This document shows positions 1-6,988 of a stretch of 15,091 nucleotides of DNA, one piece after another. The notes beneath the pieces were generated by a model, which was not told where the DNA came from, made no database searches, and saw nothing but the letters and a program-made list of their open reading frames with translations. The first letter of the stretch is position 1; each line of letters starts with the position of its first letter. The DNA is taken from contig JAUXBQ010000036.1 in NCBI GenBank assembly GCA_030619365.1, positions 1 to 15,091 on the forward strand. The letters are read 5' to 3'. The translations under genes and the position numbers were made by a program. The DNA comes from a candidate division FCPU426 bacterium. Its GTDB lineage: Bacteria; Oederibacteriota; JAAXVQ01; JAUVAV01.

Positions 1-1617
1 CGCCGCCCGGCCGATGGTCTGGATAAGCGAGGTCGTGGAGCGCAGAAAGCCCTCCTTGTCCGCGTCCAGTATCGCCACCAGGGAGACCTCGGGCAAGTCC
101 AGGCCTTCGCGCAGCAGATTGATGCCCACCAGGCAGTCAAACTCCCCGGCCCGCAGGTCGCGTATGATCTTGATGCGCTCCAGCGTGTCCACGTCCGAGT
201 GCAGATAACGGGCCTTGATTTCCATCTGCGTCAAATGCCCGGTGAGGTCTTCGGCCATGCGCTTGGTCAGCGTGGTCACCAGCACGCGCTCCTGCCGGGC
301 CACGCGGGCGCGGATCTCACCCAGCAGATGATCCACCTGGTTCCGGGCGGGTTGCACAGTGATCTGAGGGTCCATCAGCCCGGTGGGACGTATAATCTGC
401 TCCACCACGCGCCCTCCGCTGCGGGTCAGTTCGTAGGCGGCCGGGGTCGCGGAGATGAACATCACCTGCGGCACGTGCCGCTCAAATTCCTCGAAAAACA
501 GCGGGCGGTTGTCATAGGCCGAGGGCAGCCGGAATCCGTACTCAATCAGGTTTTTTTTCCGGGACCGGTCGCCGCTGTACATGGCGCGCACTTGCGGAAC
601 CGTGGCGTGGGACTCGTCAATAATTACCAGGCCGTCATCCGGCAGATAATCCAGCAGCGTATACGGCGGCTGGCCCGGCTGCCGGCCGTCCATATGCCGG
701 GAATAGTTTTCAATGCCCTGGCAATAGCCCAGTTCCCGGATCATCTCGAGGTCGAATTCCGTCCGGCGCTTGATCCGCTCCGCTTCCAGCATTTTACCGG
801 CCTTTTCCAGTTGCGGCACCCACGCCTCGAGCTCCGACCGGATGGATGCGATGGAGCGCTCGATCTGATCGTAGGGCATGACGTAATGACGCGCCGGGTA
901 AATCTTGACCTTGGTCAGTTTCCGCCGCACCTCCCCGCTCAGGGGATCGACCAGGCGGACACCCTCCAGCGTATTGCCGAAAAAATCCAGGCGATATGCG
1001 TAATCCGCGTACGCGGGATACACCTCCACCACGTCGCCCTTGACCCGGAAACGGCCGCGGTAAAACTCCACGTCGCTCCGCGTGTACTGCATCTCCACCA
1101 GACGGTGCAGGAAGTCCTCGCGGGCCCAGGGTTGCCCGGTTTCCAGTTCCAGATACATGTTGCGGTAAACGTCGGGCGATCCGATGCCGTAGATGCAGGA
1201 AACCGAGGCCACCACGATCACGTCCCGGCGCTCCAGCAGCGCGTGGGTGGTTTCCAGGCGCAGACGGTCCAGCTCCTCGTTGATGGAAGCGTCCTTCTCG
1301 ATAAAAGTATCCGGCCCCGGCAGATACGCCTCGGGCTGATAGTAATCGTAATAGGAAACAAAGTAACGCACCGCGCTCTCCGGGAAATATTCCTTAAATT
1401 CCCCGTAGAGTTGGGCCGCCAGGGTTTTATTGTGCGAAATGACCAGGGTGGGACGGTCGAGATTGGCGATGACGTTGGCAATGGTAAAGGTCTTGCCGGA
1501 GCCGGTTACGCCCAGCAGGGTGGAAGCCGGCGCGCCGGTCCGGCCGTATTGGGTCAGGGTGGCGATGGCCCGGGGCTGATCCCCGTTAGGCTGGTAATCC
1601 GATTTCAGTTTAAACAT
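1..1617 (-). CDS. uvrB: UvrABC system protein B (excinuclease subunit), 3' end cut by window edge
   Basis: UvrB is the damage-verifying helicase-like subunit of nucleotide excision repair: it is loaded by UvrA and recruits UvrC for incision. The 539 codons present open with MFKLKSDYQPNGDQP, the family's usual start. Walker A GVTGSGKT is at about residues 36-43, the beta-hairpin region YYDYYQPEAYLP at about 89-100, and the DESH helicase box at about 335. Near the window edge lies the motif VI segment SLIQTIGRAA. UvrB is usually about 660-680 residues, so roughly the last 130, including the UvrC-binding UVR domain, lie outside the window. An AAGGA ribosome-binding site about 9 nt before the ATG supports the start. 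It follows the TPR gene on the same strand after 143 nt; I saw no convincing promoter in that gap. A long plus-strand frame through it is a GC-codon shadow. Confidence 0.97.
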   Translation of the reverse strand, partial: MFKLKSDYQPNGDQPRAIATLTQYGRTGAPASTLLGVTGSGKTFTIANVIANLDRPTLVISHNKTLAAQLYGEFKEYFPESAVRYFVSYYDYYQPEAYLPGPDTFIEKDASINEELDRLRLETTHALLERRDVIVVASVSCIYGIGSPDVYRNMYLELETGQPWAREDFLHRLVEMQYTRSDVEFYRGRFRVKGDVVEVYPAYADYAYRLDFFGNTLEGVRLVDPLSGEVRRKLTKVKIYPARHYVMPYDQIERSIASIRSELEAWVPQLEKAGKMLEAERIKRRTEFDLEMIRELGYCQGIENYSRHMDGRQPGQPPYTLLDYLPDDGLVIIDESHATVPQVRAMYSGDRSRKKNLIEYGFRLPSAYDNRPLFFEEFERHVPQVMFISATPAAYELTRSGGRVVEQIIRPTGLMDPQITVQPARNQVDHLLGEIRARVARQERVLVTTLTKRMAEDLTGHLTQMEIKARYLHSDVDTLERIKIIRDLRAGEFDCLVGINLLREGLDLPEVSLVAILDADKEGFLRSTTSLIQTIGRAA

Positions 1618-1760
1618 GATTCACGCGTCCTTCGGGCCAACACTCGGCAAGGCGTCCAGCCACGCAATTACGATAAAGCATTCACGGTGTTTTTTCCAGA
1701 TGTTTTAAGGGATGGGGAGGACTTTAACCAACACCGGGCGGGAACGAACGCGCCTGCTTT

Positions 1761-2924
1761 TTATATATTTTTCTTATCGTAAATCTGTTTGAGAATCTTC
1801 CGGACGTCTTGGTTCAGGGGATCCAGTTCCAGAATGTTCTGCGCCAACCGCATGGCTTCGATCAGCAGGTTCTGACGAACGTACATTTGCGCCTGGGTCA
1901 GCAGCACATGGACGTTTTGGTCGGCCTCCCCGGTCTCCGGAGCCGGTGCCTCGGCCGGCAGCGGAGGCGTTCCTGCGACGCGCTGTTTTTCCCGGTCGCG
2001 CCGTTCCTGGACGGCCAGGCGCAGTTTCTCCTCCGCCTCTTGCCGGAGCTTTTCCAGGTTCTTGGGTTTTTTCCCCTTGCCTTCTTTGCCGGCCAGTTCC
2101 AGCAGCCGGGCGGCCGCAGACCCTACTTCGCTCTGGCCTTTTTCCTTGGCCAGGCGTTTGGCTTGTTCAATGGATTGCTCGCGCTCGGCGCCGATGCGGT
2201 ACCAGACCTCCTGGGATTTGTCCTGGCTTACGATCCGGCGGTGCAGACCCTTCAGTTTGCTTCCGGCGGTTTCGTTGTCCGGCTGTAATCGCAGGATGGT
2301 AATATAGGATTCCACTGCCTCGTCCCAGGACTGTTTGCTCTCGTAGTGCGCCGCCATGTCGAAAAGGTTCTTCACGACCTCCTCGTTTTTCGGTGGTTCC
2401 TCGCGGTCCTTGATCGCCGGCGCGGCCTCCGGAGCCGGCGCGGACCGGCCGCCCTGGCTCTGGGCGTTCAGGTACTGGTCGATTTCTTCGAGCTTGGCGC
2501 TTACGCCTTGATGGTCCGGCAGCTTGTCCAGCAGGCGCTCGCAAATTTCCCGGGCATTCTTGGCAAAGCCCCGCTGCATCAGGCTGCCGATCTGCACCAG
2601 ACGCGTCTTAACGATCTCCTCGACCTTGGTCTTGGCCTCGTGGTTGTCCGGGTCCAGCTTGATTATGCGGGTATAGGCATGGACGGCTTTTTCCATGTTG
2701 TTGGTGGCGCTCAACAACTTGGCGGCTTTCCCGTATTCACTGATGGCGGACTCCGGGTCGCCTTTGCGGATATGGATCTCGGCCATCATGTTGTGCACCA
2801 GAAAATCCATGGGATCGATGGCCACCAGTTTCTGGTACTCGCCCAGGGCGCGGTCCCATTTGCCGCTCTCGAAATAATTATAGGCGACCTTGACAATAAT
2901 GCGTTTTTCTTCCTGTTCCGCCAT
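1761..2924 (-). CDS. Cytoplasmic tetratricopeptide-repeat (TPR) protein, function unknown
   Basis: This 387-residue protein has no signal peptide or membrane segment. Helical TPR-type repeats fill about residues 8-140: AYNYFESGKWDRALGEYQKL is followed by KLDPDNHEA-type turns. A Pro/Ala-rich linker (about 158-172) leads to another TPR (about 185-225, SWDEAVESYITILRLQPDNE). A strongly charged, probably coiled-coil stretch rich in Lys, Glu and Arg spans about 235-320. A second Pro/Ala linker leads to a last TPR (about 338-385, NLLIEAMRLAQNILELDPLN). Such proteins act as assembly scaffolds, but no partner can be named. The start has AAGGA upstream (AAGGATTCGGC then ATG), and a TTGCTA/TATAAT promoter lies 75-100 nt further up. 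It is divergent from the CvpA-like gene and upstream of uvrB. Its role is not inferable from the sequence. Confidence 0.85.
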   Translation of the reverse strand: MAEQEEKRIIVKVAYNYFESGKWDRALGEYQKLVAIDPMDFLVHNMMAEIHIRKGDPESAISEYGKAAKLLSATNNMEKAVHAYTRIIKLDPDNHEAKTKVEEIVKTRLVQIGSLMQRGFAKNAREICERLLDKLPDHQGVSAKLEEIDQYLNAQSQGGRSAPAPEAAPAIKDREEPPKNEEVVKNLFDMAAHYESKQSWDEAVESYITILRLQPDNETAGSKLKGLHRRIVSQDKSQEVWYRIGAEREQSIEQAKRLAKEKGQSEVGSAAARLLELAGKEGKGKKPKNLEKLRQEAEEKLRLAVQERRDREKQRVAGTPPLPAEAPAPETGEADQNVHVLLTQAQMYVRQNLLIEAMRLAQNILELDPLNQDVRKILKQIYDKKNI

Positions 2925-2998
2925 GCCGAATCCTTGTCCGCGCCCTTGAATGGATTGCTCCGCGCCGGCCCGTTGTCAGGGTAACCGGCAGCGCTGAA

Positions 2999-3027
2999 AT
3001 TATACCCGCCGCCCGAAAGACTAGCAA
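2999..3027 (-). promoter_or_regulatory. Sigma70-type promoter for the TPR gene
   Basis: Read on the minus strand, TTGCTA (3027-3022), a 17-nt spacer and a perfect TATAAT (3004-2999) lie about 75 nt before the TPR start codon. It is back to back with the plus-strand promoter at 3047-3076, so the two -35 boxes are only about 20 bp apart. Confidence 0.6.
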
Positions 3028-3046
3028 GGCGGAAATCGTGAGCCGC

Positions 3047-3076
3047 TTGACAGTCAACCGGACCGGATGGTACGAT
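3047..3076 (+). promoter_or_regulatory. Sigma70-type promoter for the CvpA-like gene
   Basis: A perfect TTGACA (3047-3052), an 18-nt spacer and TACGAT (3071-3076) are preceded by TGG, giving an extended -10. Transcription would start near 3083, just ahead of the GGGAGA ribosome-binding site at 3100-3105. Confidence 0.65.
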
Positions 3077-3147
3077 AGCCCGAAACGACATTCCCCGACG
3101 GGAGATTCGCGGCCATGGGCGCCGCAGCTTCTCCGGGATCGAGGCGC

Positions 3148-3639
3148 ATGAACATTCTCGACTTCATTATCGCCGGCTGCATGTTACTGGCCTTCTTTGT
3201 CGGCTGGAAGCTGAAAGCCCTGAACCTGCTGGGCATGACGCTTTCTCTCCTGGCCGGCATCTGGCTGGCCAACCACTTTCACACGTCGTTCCTGGGCCTG
3301 TACCACAACTTCCCGGTTGTCCTGCGTCATTCCCTCGCCTGGATCACCGTTTTCCTGGCCATCGCGGTCACCATTTCCATATTGTTCACCATGCTGGCCA
3401 AGGCCTTCGAAATTATCCGGCTACAATGGCTGGACCATCTTTTAGGCGCCGTGCTGGCCCTGGTCGTGATGTTGGGATTGTTGATGATCGCGGCCACGGT
3501 AACGGACACCGTGTCCCGCTTGTATGGCTGGAAAATCGTGGAGCGTTCCCGGCTCGCTCCGGCCCTCGTGCACACCGCCCGCCCCCTGATCCAAAAGGGA
3601 CTGCATAAGTTCCCGCGCCTGAAAAAGTCGCTGCCCTAG
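3148..3639 (+). CDS. CvpA-like integral membrane protein
   Basis: The product is about 163 residues with four hydrophobic segments (about 5-20, 27-41, 63-85 and 100-118) and a basic C-terminal tail (KFPRLKKSLP). The opening MNILDFIIAGCMLLAFFVGW and the later segment LDHLLGAVLALV match the CvpA family pattern (an N-terminal M-N-x-L-D helix, then RLLGxxxG before the last helix). CvpA proteins are inner-membrane proteins tied to colicin V export and to envelope stress tolerance; their molecular function is poorly known. I chose the ATG at 3148 because family members begin there. An in-frame ATG at 3115, with GGGAGA 9 nt upstream, would add 11 residues (MGAAASPGSRR) and is a real alternative. It is the only plus-strand gene here, divergent from the TPR gene and convergent with pheS. 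Its stop codon touches the palindrome at 3639. Confidence 0.8.
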   Translation: MNILDFIIAGCMLLAFFVGWKLKALNLLGMTLSLLAGIWLANHFHTSFLGLYHNFPVVLRHSLAWITVFLAIAVTISILFTMLAKAFEIIRLQWLDHLLGAVLALVVMLGLLMIAATVTDTVSRLYGWKIVERSRLAPALVHTARPLIQKGLHKFPRLKKSLP

Positions 3640-3667
3640 TAGGGGCGGGTTTAAAACCCGCCCCTAC
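3639..3667. repeat. Perfect GTAGGG-type palindromic repeat (R1) between convergent genes
   Basis: The left arm GTAGGGGCGGGTTT (3639-3652) and right arm AAACCCGCCCCTAC (3654-3667) are exact reverse complements around a single A. It starts on the last base of the CvpA-like stop codon. A partial copy of the right arm, ACCCGCCCCT, recurs at 3689-3698, overlapping the pheS stop. It could fold in RNA from either strand, but no long T-run follows, so a terminator role is only possible. Confidence 0.85.
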
Positions 3668-3697
3668 ATGCTCACGCTCCTAGGCCGGACCCGCCCC

Positions 3698-4711
3698 TTA
3701 AAACTGCCGCAGGAACCTCAGATCATTCTCGAAAAAATAGCGCAAATGATCGATGCCGTATTTGAGCATGGCCATCCGCTCGACGCCCATGCCAAAGGCG
3801 AATCCCGTATACGTTTCCGGGTCGATCCGCCCGGCGCGCAACACTTGGGGATGCACCATGCCCGCACCCAGGATTTCGACCCAACCCGTACCCTTGCAAA
3901 GATTGCAGCCTTTTCCCCGGCACTTCACGCACGCCATGTCAATCTCCGCCGAAGGCTCGGTGAACGGAAAAAAGCTGGGTCGAAAACGCAACTGCGCCCC
4001 CGTCCCGAACACACGCCGGATAAAAAGCGTCAGGACGGCCTTCAGATCCGCGAAGGATACGTCCCGGTCCACCATGAGCCCCTCTACCTGGTGAAACATG
4101 GGTGAATGGGTGGCGTCGTCGTCACAGCGGTAGGTTTTCCCGGGCATAATGGCACGCAGGGGCGGCGACTGTTGCTCCATATAGCGCACCTGCACGGGCG
4201 AAGTGTGCGTCCGCAACAGGACATCCCCTGAGATGAACAGCGTATCGTGCATATCCCGCGAGGGGTGGTCCACGGGAAAATTCATGGCGCCGAAATTATA
4301 GTAATCGGTTTCCACTTCCGGTCCTTCGGCCACCGCGAAGCCGAGGCTCCGGAATATGTCCTCGATGTCCCGGATGGTCCGGTTGAGAATATGTTCCCGG
4401 CCCAGTTCCGGCGGACGTCCGGGCAGCGTGGGATCGGGACGCAGTTTGGGATCCGCGGTCCAGCTCGCGCGCTTCAATTCCTCGACGCGCGTCTCGATAT
4501 GCCGGAGAAGCTGGCCCTTCATTACATTGGCGATCTGCCCCACTTCCCGGCGGACAGCCGGGGGCAGGTCCTTCAGTCCCTGCAGCACCCGGGTGAGCTC
4601 GCCCTTCCGGCCCAGGGCCTTCACGCGGATATCCTCCAACTGCTTCAACTCGGAGACCTGCCGGACGGCTTCACTGATTTTTTTAAATATCGTCTCCAGT
4701 TGGTTTTTCAA
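3698..4711 (-). CDS. pheS: Phenylalanine--tRNA ligase alpha subunit
   Basis: PheS is the catalytic class II subunit of the alpha2-beta2 enzyme that charges tRNA-Phe. The protein has 337 residues, a normal length. An N-terminal coiled-coil arm (about 1-85) is followed by the catalytic core: THTSPVQ (168-174), FHQVEG (206-211), FRPSFFPFTEPSAE (243-256) and the motif 3 segment GFAFGMGVERMAML (303-316). Cysteines 261, 264, 269 and 272 form the C-x2-C-x4-C-x2-C insertion seen in many bacterial PheS proteins. Its ATG overlaps the stop of the upstream RNA methyltransferase gene by 4 nt (ATGA), implying translational coupling. The usual partner gene pheT does not follow: 30 nt after the stop comes a palindrome and then a convergent gene, so the beta subunit must be encoded elsewhere. 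Confidence 0.97.
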   Translation of the reverse strand: MKNQLETIFKKISEAVRQVSELKQLEDIRVKALGRKGELTRVLQGLKDLPPAVRREVGQIANVMKGQLLRHIETRVEELKRASWTADPKLRPDPTLPGRPPELGREHILNRTIRDIEDIFRSLGFAVAEGPEVETDYYNFGAMNFPVDHPSRDMHDTLFISGDVLLRTHTSPVQVRYMEQQSPPLRAIMPGKTYRCDDDATHSPMFHQVEGLMVDRDVSFADLKAVLTLFIRRVFGTGAQLRFRPSFFPFTEPSAEIDMACVKCRGKGCNLCKGTGWVEILGAGMVHPQVLRAGRIDPETYTGFAFGMGVERMAMLKYGIDHLRYFFENDLRFLRQF

Positions 4712-5508
4712 GAACTGCTCCTCCGGGAAGCCGCTTGCGTTAACCGGCGCTGCCGGACAGCCTCAAAAGCCAGAATGGCGCCGGCCGCCGCTACGTTCAG
4801 GGATTCCGTCCCGCCGGGCATCGAAATATTAATGCCATGATCGCAGGTTTGCAGAATTTCATTCTCCAGTCCGCCGCCCTCTTCACCCAACACCAGTAAC
4901 GTCGGCCGGGTCAGATCGAACAAGGTGTGCGGACGCCCGCCTTTGGGCGAGGCGGCCAGGGTCTGGATGCCCCGCTCCCGGCATTTCCTGATGAGCACGG
5001 GAGGCGCCGCGCCTTCCAGCACGGGAATCCGGAAGACCGCGCCGGCCGAAGCCCGCAGGACTTTTGGGGAACCCAGCTCCGGGCTGCCCTGGCTGAGCCA
5101 AAGGCCCGAGGCCCCCGCTCCGGCCAGACTGCGAATCAGCGCGCCCGTGTTTCCGGGGTCCTGCAGCCCGACCAGCAAGAGGCCCAAAAATTCGGCCCTC
5201 TCCACCCGTTCCCACAACTGGGCCTCGGTCCAGCGGGGCCACTTCACGACCGCCAGGACCCCCGCGGATTGTTCGGTGGCGGTTAAGATCGACATCTGCT
5301 TGGGCGAGGCCAAGGACGTCGCAATCCCGGCCGCGGCCAGCGCGCGAACCAAGTCCGTACGACGCGCCCAAAACGCCCCGCTCCCGACCACGGTTTCGAT
5401 GTGGACGCCGCCTCTCAGGACTTCCTCGATGAAGCGCTCGCCTTCCAGCAACGTCAGGCCGGTGGCCTGGCGTTCTTTCTTCACCTGCAGCGCGCGGATT
5501 TTCCCCAA
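4708..5508 (-). CDS. SpoU/TrmH-family RNA 2'-O-methyltransferase
   Basis: This family uses SAM to 2'-O-methylate a ribose in rRNA or tRNA through a trefoil-knot fold. The three family motifs are present: motif 1 GLQDPGNTGALIRSLAGAG (about 114-132), motif 2 LLVLGEEGGGLE (204-215) and motif 3 SMPGGTESLNVAAAGAI (229-245). The N-terminal region, with KKERQATGLTLLEGERFIEEVL, looks like the substrate-binding domain of RlmB/TsnR-like members. The actual RNA target cannot be read from sequence. The coordinates use the TTG at 5508, which gives 266 residues. However, an AAGGAG site at 5550-5555, overlapping the rplT stop, is spaced 8 nt from an in-frame CTG at 5541 and poorly from the TTG, so translation may begin 11 codons upstream. 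It overlaps pheS by 4 nt. Confidence 0.93.
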   Translation of the reverse strand: MGKIRALQVKKERQATGLTLLEGERFIEEVLRGGVHIETVVGSGAFWARRTDLVRALAAAGIATSLASPKQMSILTATEQSAGVLAVVKWPRWTEAQLWERVERAEFLGLLLVGLQDPGNTGALIRSLAGAGASGLWLSQGSPELGSPKVLRASAGAVFRIPVLEGAAPPVLIRKCRERGIQTLAASPKGGRPHTLFDLTRPTLLVLGEEGGGLENEILQTCDHGINISMPGGTESLNVAAAGAILAFEAVRQRRLTQAASRRSSS

Positions 5509-5538
5509 GCGGCGTTTGGACAGTATAGGCAGGGCGGC

Positions 5539-5555
5539 CAGGACCGTTGCTCCTT
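5539..5555 (-). promoter_or_regulatory. Ribosome-binding site pointing to a CTG start for the RNA methyltransferase
   Basis: AAGGAG (5555-5550, minus strand) overlaps the rplT stop codon. Eight nucleotides downstream is a CTG (5541-5539) in frame with the methyltransferase. No ATG, GTG or TTG lies at a workable distance; the first TTG is more than 40 nt away. Confidence 0.5.
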
Positions 5556-5913
5556 AAGCCGCCAGAGCCTGCTTGGCAATGGCGGCAATCTCAGTAAACG
5601 CCTGGGCGTCGGTTATTGCCAACTCGGCCAGCACTTTCCGGTCAATATTGATCTCCGCGTTCTTCAGGCCCTTGATCAACTGCGAATAGGACAAGCCGTT
5701 CCCGCGGGCCGCCGCGTTAATGCGGGTAATCCACAGTCCGCGAAAGTCCCGCTTCTTGGTCCGGCGGTCCCGGGTGGCGTACTTCAGGCTGTGCCGCACC
5801 TGCTCGGTAGCCAGTTGAAACTGGTTTTTCTTGGCGCCCCAGTACCCTTTGGCGCGTTTAAAGACCTTCTTTTTGCGGGCACGCGTCGCGACCCCGCCTT
5901 TTACTCTAGGCAT
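5554..5913 (-). CDS. rplT: 50S ribosomal protein L20
   Basis: L20 binds 23S rRNA early in 50S assembly, and in several bacteria it also represses its own operon by binding the mRNA. At 119 residues it is full length. It begins MPRVKGGVATRARKKKVFKRA, the basic N-terminal extension, followed by GYWGAKKNQF, YATRDRRTKKRDFRGLWI and the globular C-terminal domain with SYSQLIKGLKNAEI. AAGGAGG precedes the ATG by about 10 nt. It is the third gene of the infC-rpmI-rplT order found across bacteria. A 6-bp hairpin (GATCCC/GGGATC, 5945-5961) overlaps the rpmI stop just upstream. Confidence 0.98.
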   Translation of the reverse strand: MPRVKGGVATRARKKKVFKRAKGYWGAKKNQFQLATEQVRHSLKYATRDRRTKKRDFRGLWITRINAAARGNGLSYSQLIKGLKNAEINIDRKVLAELAITDAQAFTEIAAIAKQALAA

Positions 5914-5959
5914 AACACTTCATCCTCCTTTATACAATAGGACCGATCCCGGGCTGGGA

Positions 5960-6160
5960 TCAGTGGCTGTAGGGCAATACGGCTTTCACATTGCGCGCCA
6001 TCTGGCCCTTGATTTCGATGGTCCGTCGCATTTGGCGCAATTTCTTGGGCGCTTTGTCGCTGAGCAAGTGTCGTCGTCCGGTGGCCCTGGAGAGCACCTT
6101 CCCGGTTTTAGTGATGCGCAGGCGTTTGGCGGCCTTCTGCTTGGTTTTTAACTTCGGCAT
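5960..6160 (-). CDS. rpmI: 50S ribosomal protein L35
   Basis: This is a small basic large-subunit protein, 66 residues from the chosen ATG. It starts MPKLKTKQKAAKRLRITKTG, the family's invariant opening, with RRHLLSDKAPKKLRQMR in the middle. A GTG three codons upstream (6169) lies only 2 nt from the AGGGAG ribosome-binding site, whereas the ATG at 6160 is 11 nt from it and gives the family-standard N-terminus. It sits between infC and rplT and is presumably co-transcribed with them. The 117-nt gap to infC holds a small hairpin (CCGTC/GACGG near 6190-6205) and no gene. Confidence 0.97.
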   Translation of the reverse strand: MPKLKTKQKAAKRLRITKTGKVLSRATGRRHLLSDKAPKKLRQMRRTIEIKGQMARNVKAVLPYSH

Positions 6161-6277
6161 GCTCTTCACTACTCCCTTTTTTTAGAATCGACCCGTCTTT
6201 CCTGACGGAGACCGCCCTGCTCCTGGAATCACGGACGCGAGCGGCTGGTTCGAATCCCGCGGCGCTTTGCAGAGCGG

Positions 6278-6820
6278 CTATTTCTTTTTCCCAACGCGGC
6301 CCGGAAACTCGGGCTTTTTGGGAGCCACCATCATGACCATGTTGCGCCCCTCCAGCTTGGGCATGGACTCCACGCTGGCTAGATCCACCAACTCTTTGAC
6401 CAGCTTGTCGAGAATCCGGCGGCCCAGTTCGATGTGATCCATTTCCCGGCCGCGATACATGATCGTGACCTTCACTTTGCTGCCATGTTCCAAAAAACGA
6501 AGAATATGGCCTTTTTTGGTCTGGTAGTCGTGTTTGTCGATTTTGGGCCGGAACTTGATTTCCTTCACCTGAACCGTGTGCTGGCGCTTCTTCGCCTCTT
6601 TTTCGCGCTTGCTTTGCTCGAAGCGAAACTTGCCGTAATCGAAAATTTTACACACCGGCGGCTTGGCTTCGGGTGAAACCTCGACCAAATCTTTTTCCTG
6701 ATCTTCCGCTAGTTTCAAGGCTTCAGTCAGGGGCATCACCCCCAACTGTTCCCCGTTGCTGTTTACGACCCTGACTTCTCTGGCCCTGATTTCTTCGTTG
6801 ATGCGTTGTTCTGGGATAAT
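6278..6820 (-). CDS. infC: Translation initiation factor IF-3, AUU start codon
   Basis: IF-3 binds the 30S subunit, keeps it apart from 50S and checks start-codon choice. The N-domain begins IIPEQRINEEIRAREVRVV; next come LTEALKLAEDQEKDLVEVSP and KPPVCKIFDYGKFRFEQSKRE, a Lys-rich linker, then the C-domain VQVKEIKFRP, SKVKVTIMYRGREMDH and LEGRNMVMMVAPKK. At 180 residues it has the usual length. The start is ATT at 6820: GGAGGTGAG (6829-6821) lies immediately before it and matches the 16S anti-SD extensively, and no ATG, GTG or TTG lies nearby in frame. An ATC directly after it is the only close rival. The frame stays open upstream to an ATG at 6931, but that runs through a terminator hairpin without a ribosome-binding site. 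AUU starts in infC are known to allow IF-3 to repress itself. Confidence 0.96.
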   Translation of the reverse strand: MIPEQRINEEIRAREVRVVNSNGEQLGVMPLTEALKLAEDQEKDLVEVSPEAKPPVCKIFDYGKFRFEQSKREKEAKKRQHTVQVKEIKFRPKIDKHDYQTKKGHILRFLEHGSKVKVTIMYRGREMDHIELGRRILDKLVKELVDLASVESMPKLEGRNMVMMVAPKKPEFPGRVGKKK

Positions 6821-6982
6821 CTCACCTCCATTTGATTTATAAATAAAAAGCGGATGATATAGCATCATCCGCTTTAAAAACCACATCTTTTGGTTTTTTA
6901 GGAAGGCCCGGGCTGACAGCCCTTCCGGCATCGCCGGGCGAGAAGCGGATGCTTCTACTTGATCCGAGTAAATTCAATTATG
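6821..6982 (-). promoter_or_regulatory. Structured 5' leader of the infC-rpmI-rplT operon (probable attenuator)
   Basis: About 160 nt separate the predicted transcription start near 6982 from the infC start. In order on the minus strand they hold a hairpin AGAAGC/GCTTCT (6956-6941), CCGGC/GCCGG (6937-6925), a GGAAGG/CCTTCC stem with an inner GCT/AGC pairing (6926-6901), TAAAAACC/GGTTTTTA (about 6899-6876) and a strong intrinsic terminator. The segment CATCCGCTT (6951-6943) repeats the terminator's 3' arm and can pair over 9 bp with the terminator's 5' arm AAGCGGATG. This offers an antiterminator. The ligand is unknown; L20 is the natural candidate from other bacteria. Confidence 0.65.
6845..6875 (-). 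terminator. Intrinsic terminator/attenuator in the infC leader
   Basis: On the minus strand AAAGCGGATGAT (6875-6864) pairs perfectly with ATCATCCGCTTT (6858-6847) around a 5-nt loop, and the stem runs into TTTTTATTT. The 12-bp stem plus U-tract is directional, since the plus strand has no T-run. It ends about 25 nt before the infC start, downstream of its own promoter, so it would cut off the operon unless prevented. Confidence 0.82.
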
Positions 6983-6988
6983 TAGGAA

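Noticed and set aside
199..1782. 527-codon open frame on the plus strand
   Set aside because: It is antisense to uvrB, whose motifs are unmistakable. The translation is rich in His, Gly, Arg and Val with no domain, typical of a shadow frame in GC-rich DNA.
2167..2544. Overlapping open frames on both strands within the TPR gene
   Set aside because: They are Arg/Pro/Gly-rich shadows of the charged TPR protein, with no ribosome-binding site or recognisable domain.
5945..5961. GATCCC/GGGATC hairpin between rpmI and rplT as a terminator
   Set aside because: The stem is only 6 bp and no T-run follows on either strand. It overlaps the rpmI stop and is unlikely to terminate transcription.
6243..6264. 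tRNA T-arm-like sequence GGTTCGAATCCC on the plus strand
   Set aside because: The surrounding bases do not form an acceptor stem, D-arm or anticodon arm, and the 5-bp T-stem is mismatched.
6821..6931. In-frame N-terminal extension of infC from an ATG at 6931
   Set aside because: It has no ribosome-binding site, runs through an intrinsic terminator hairpin, and would give an IF-3 well over normal length. The AUU at 6820 with a strong Shine-Dalgarno explains the start better.
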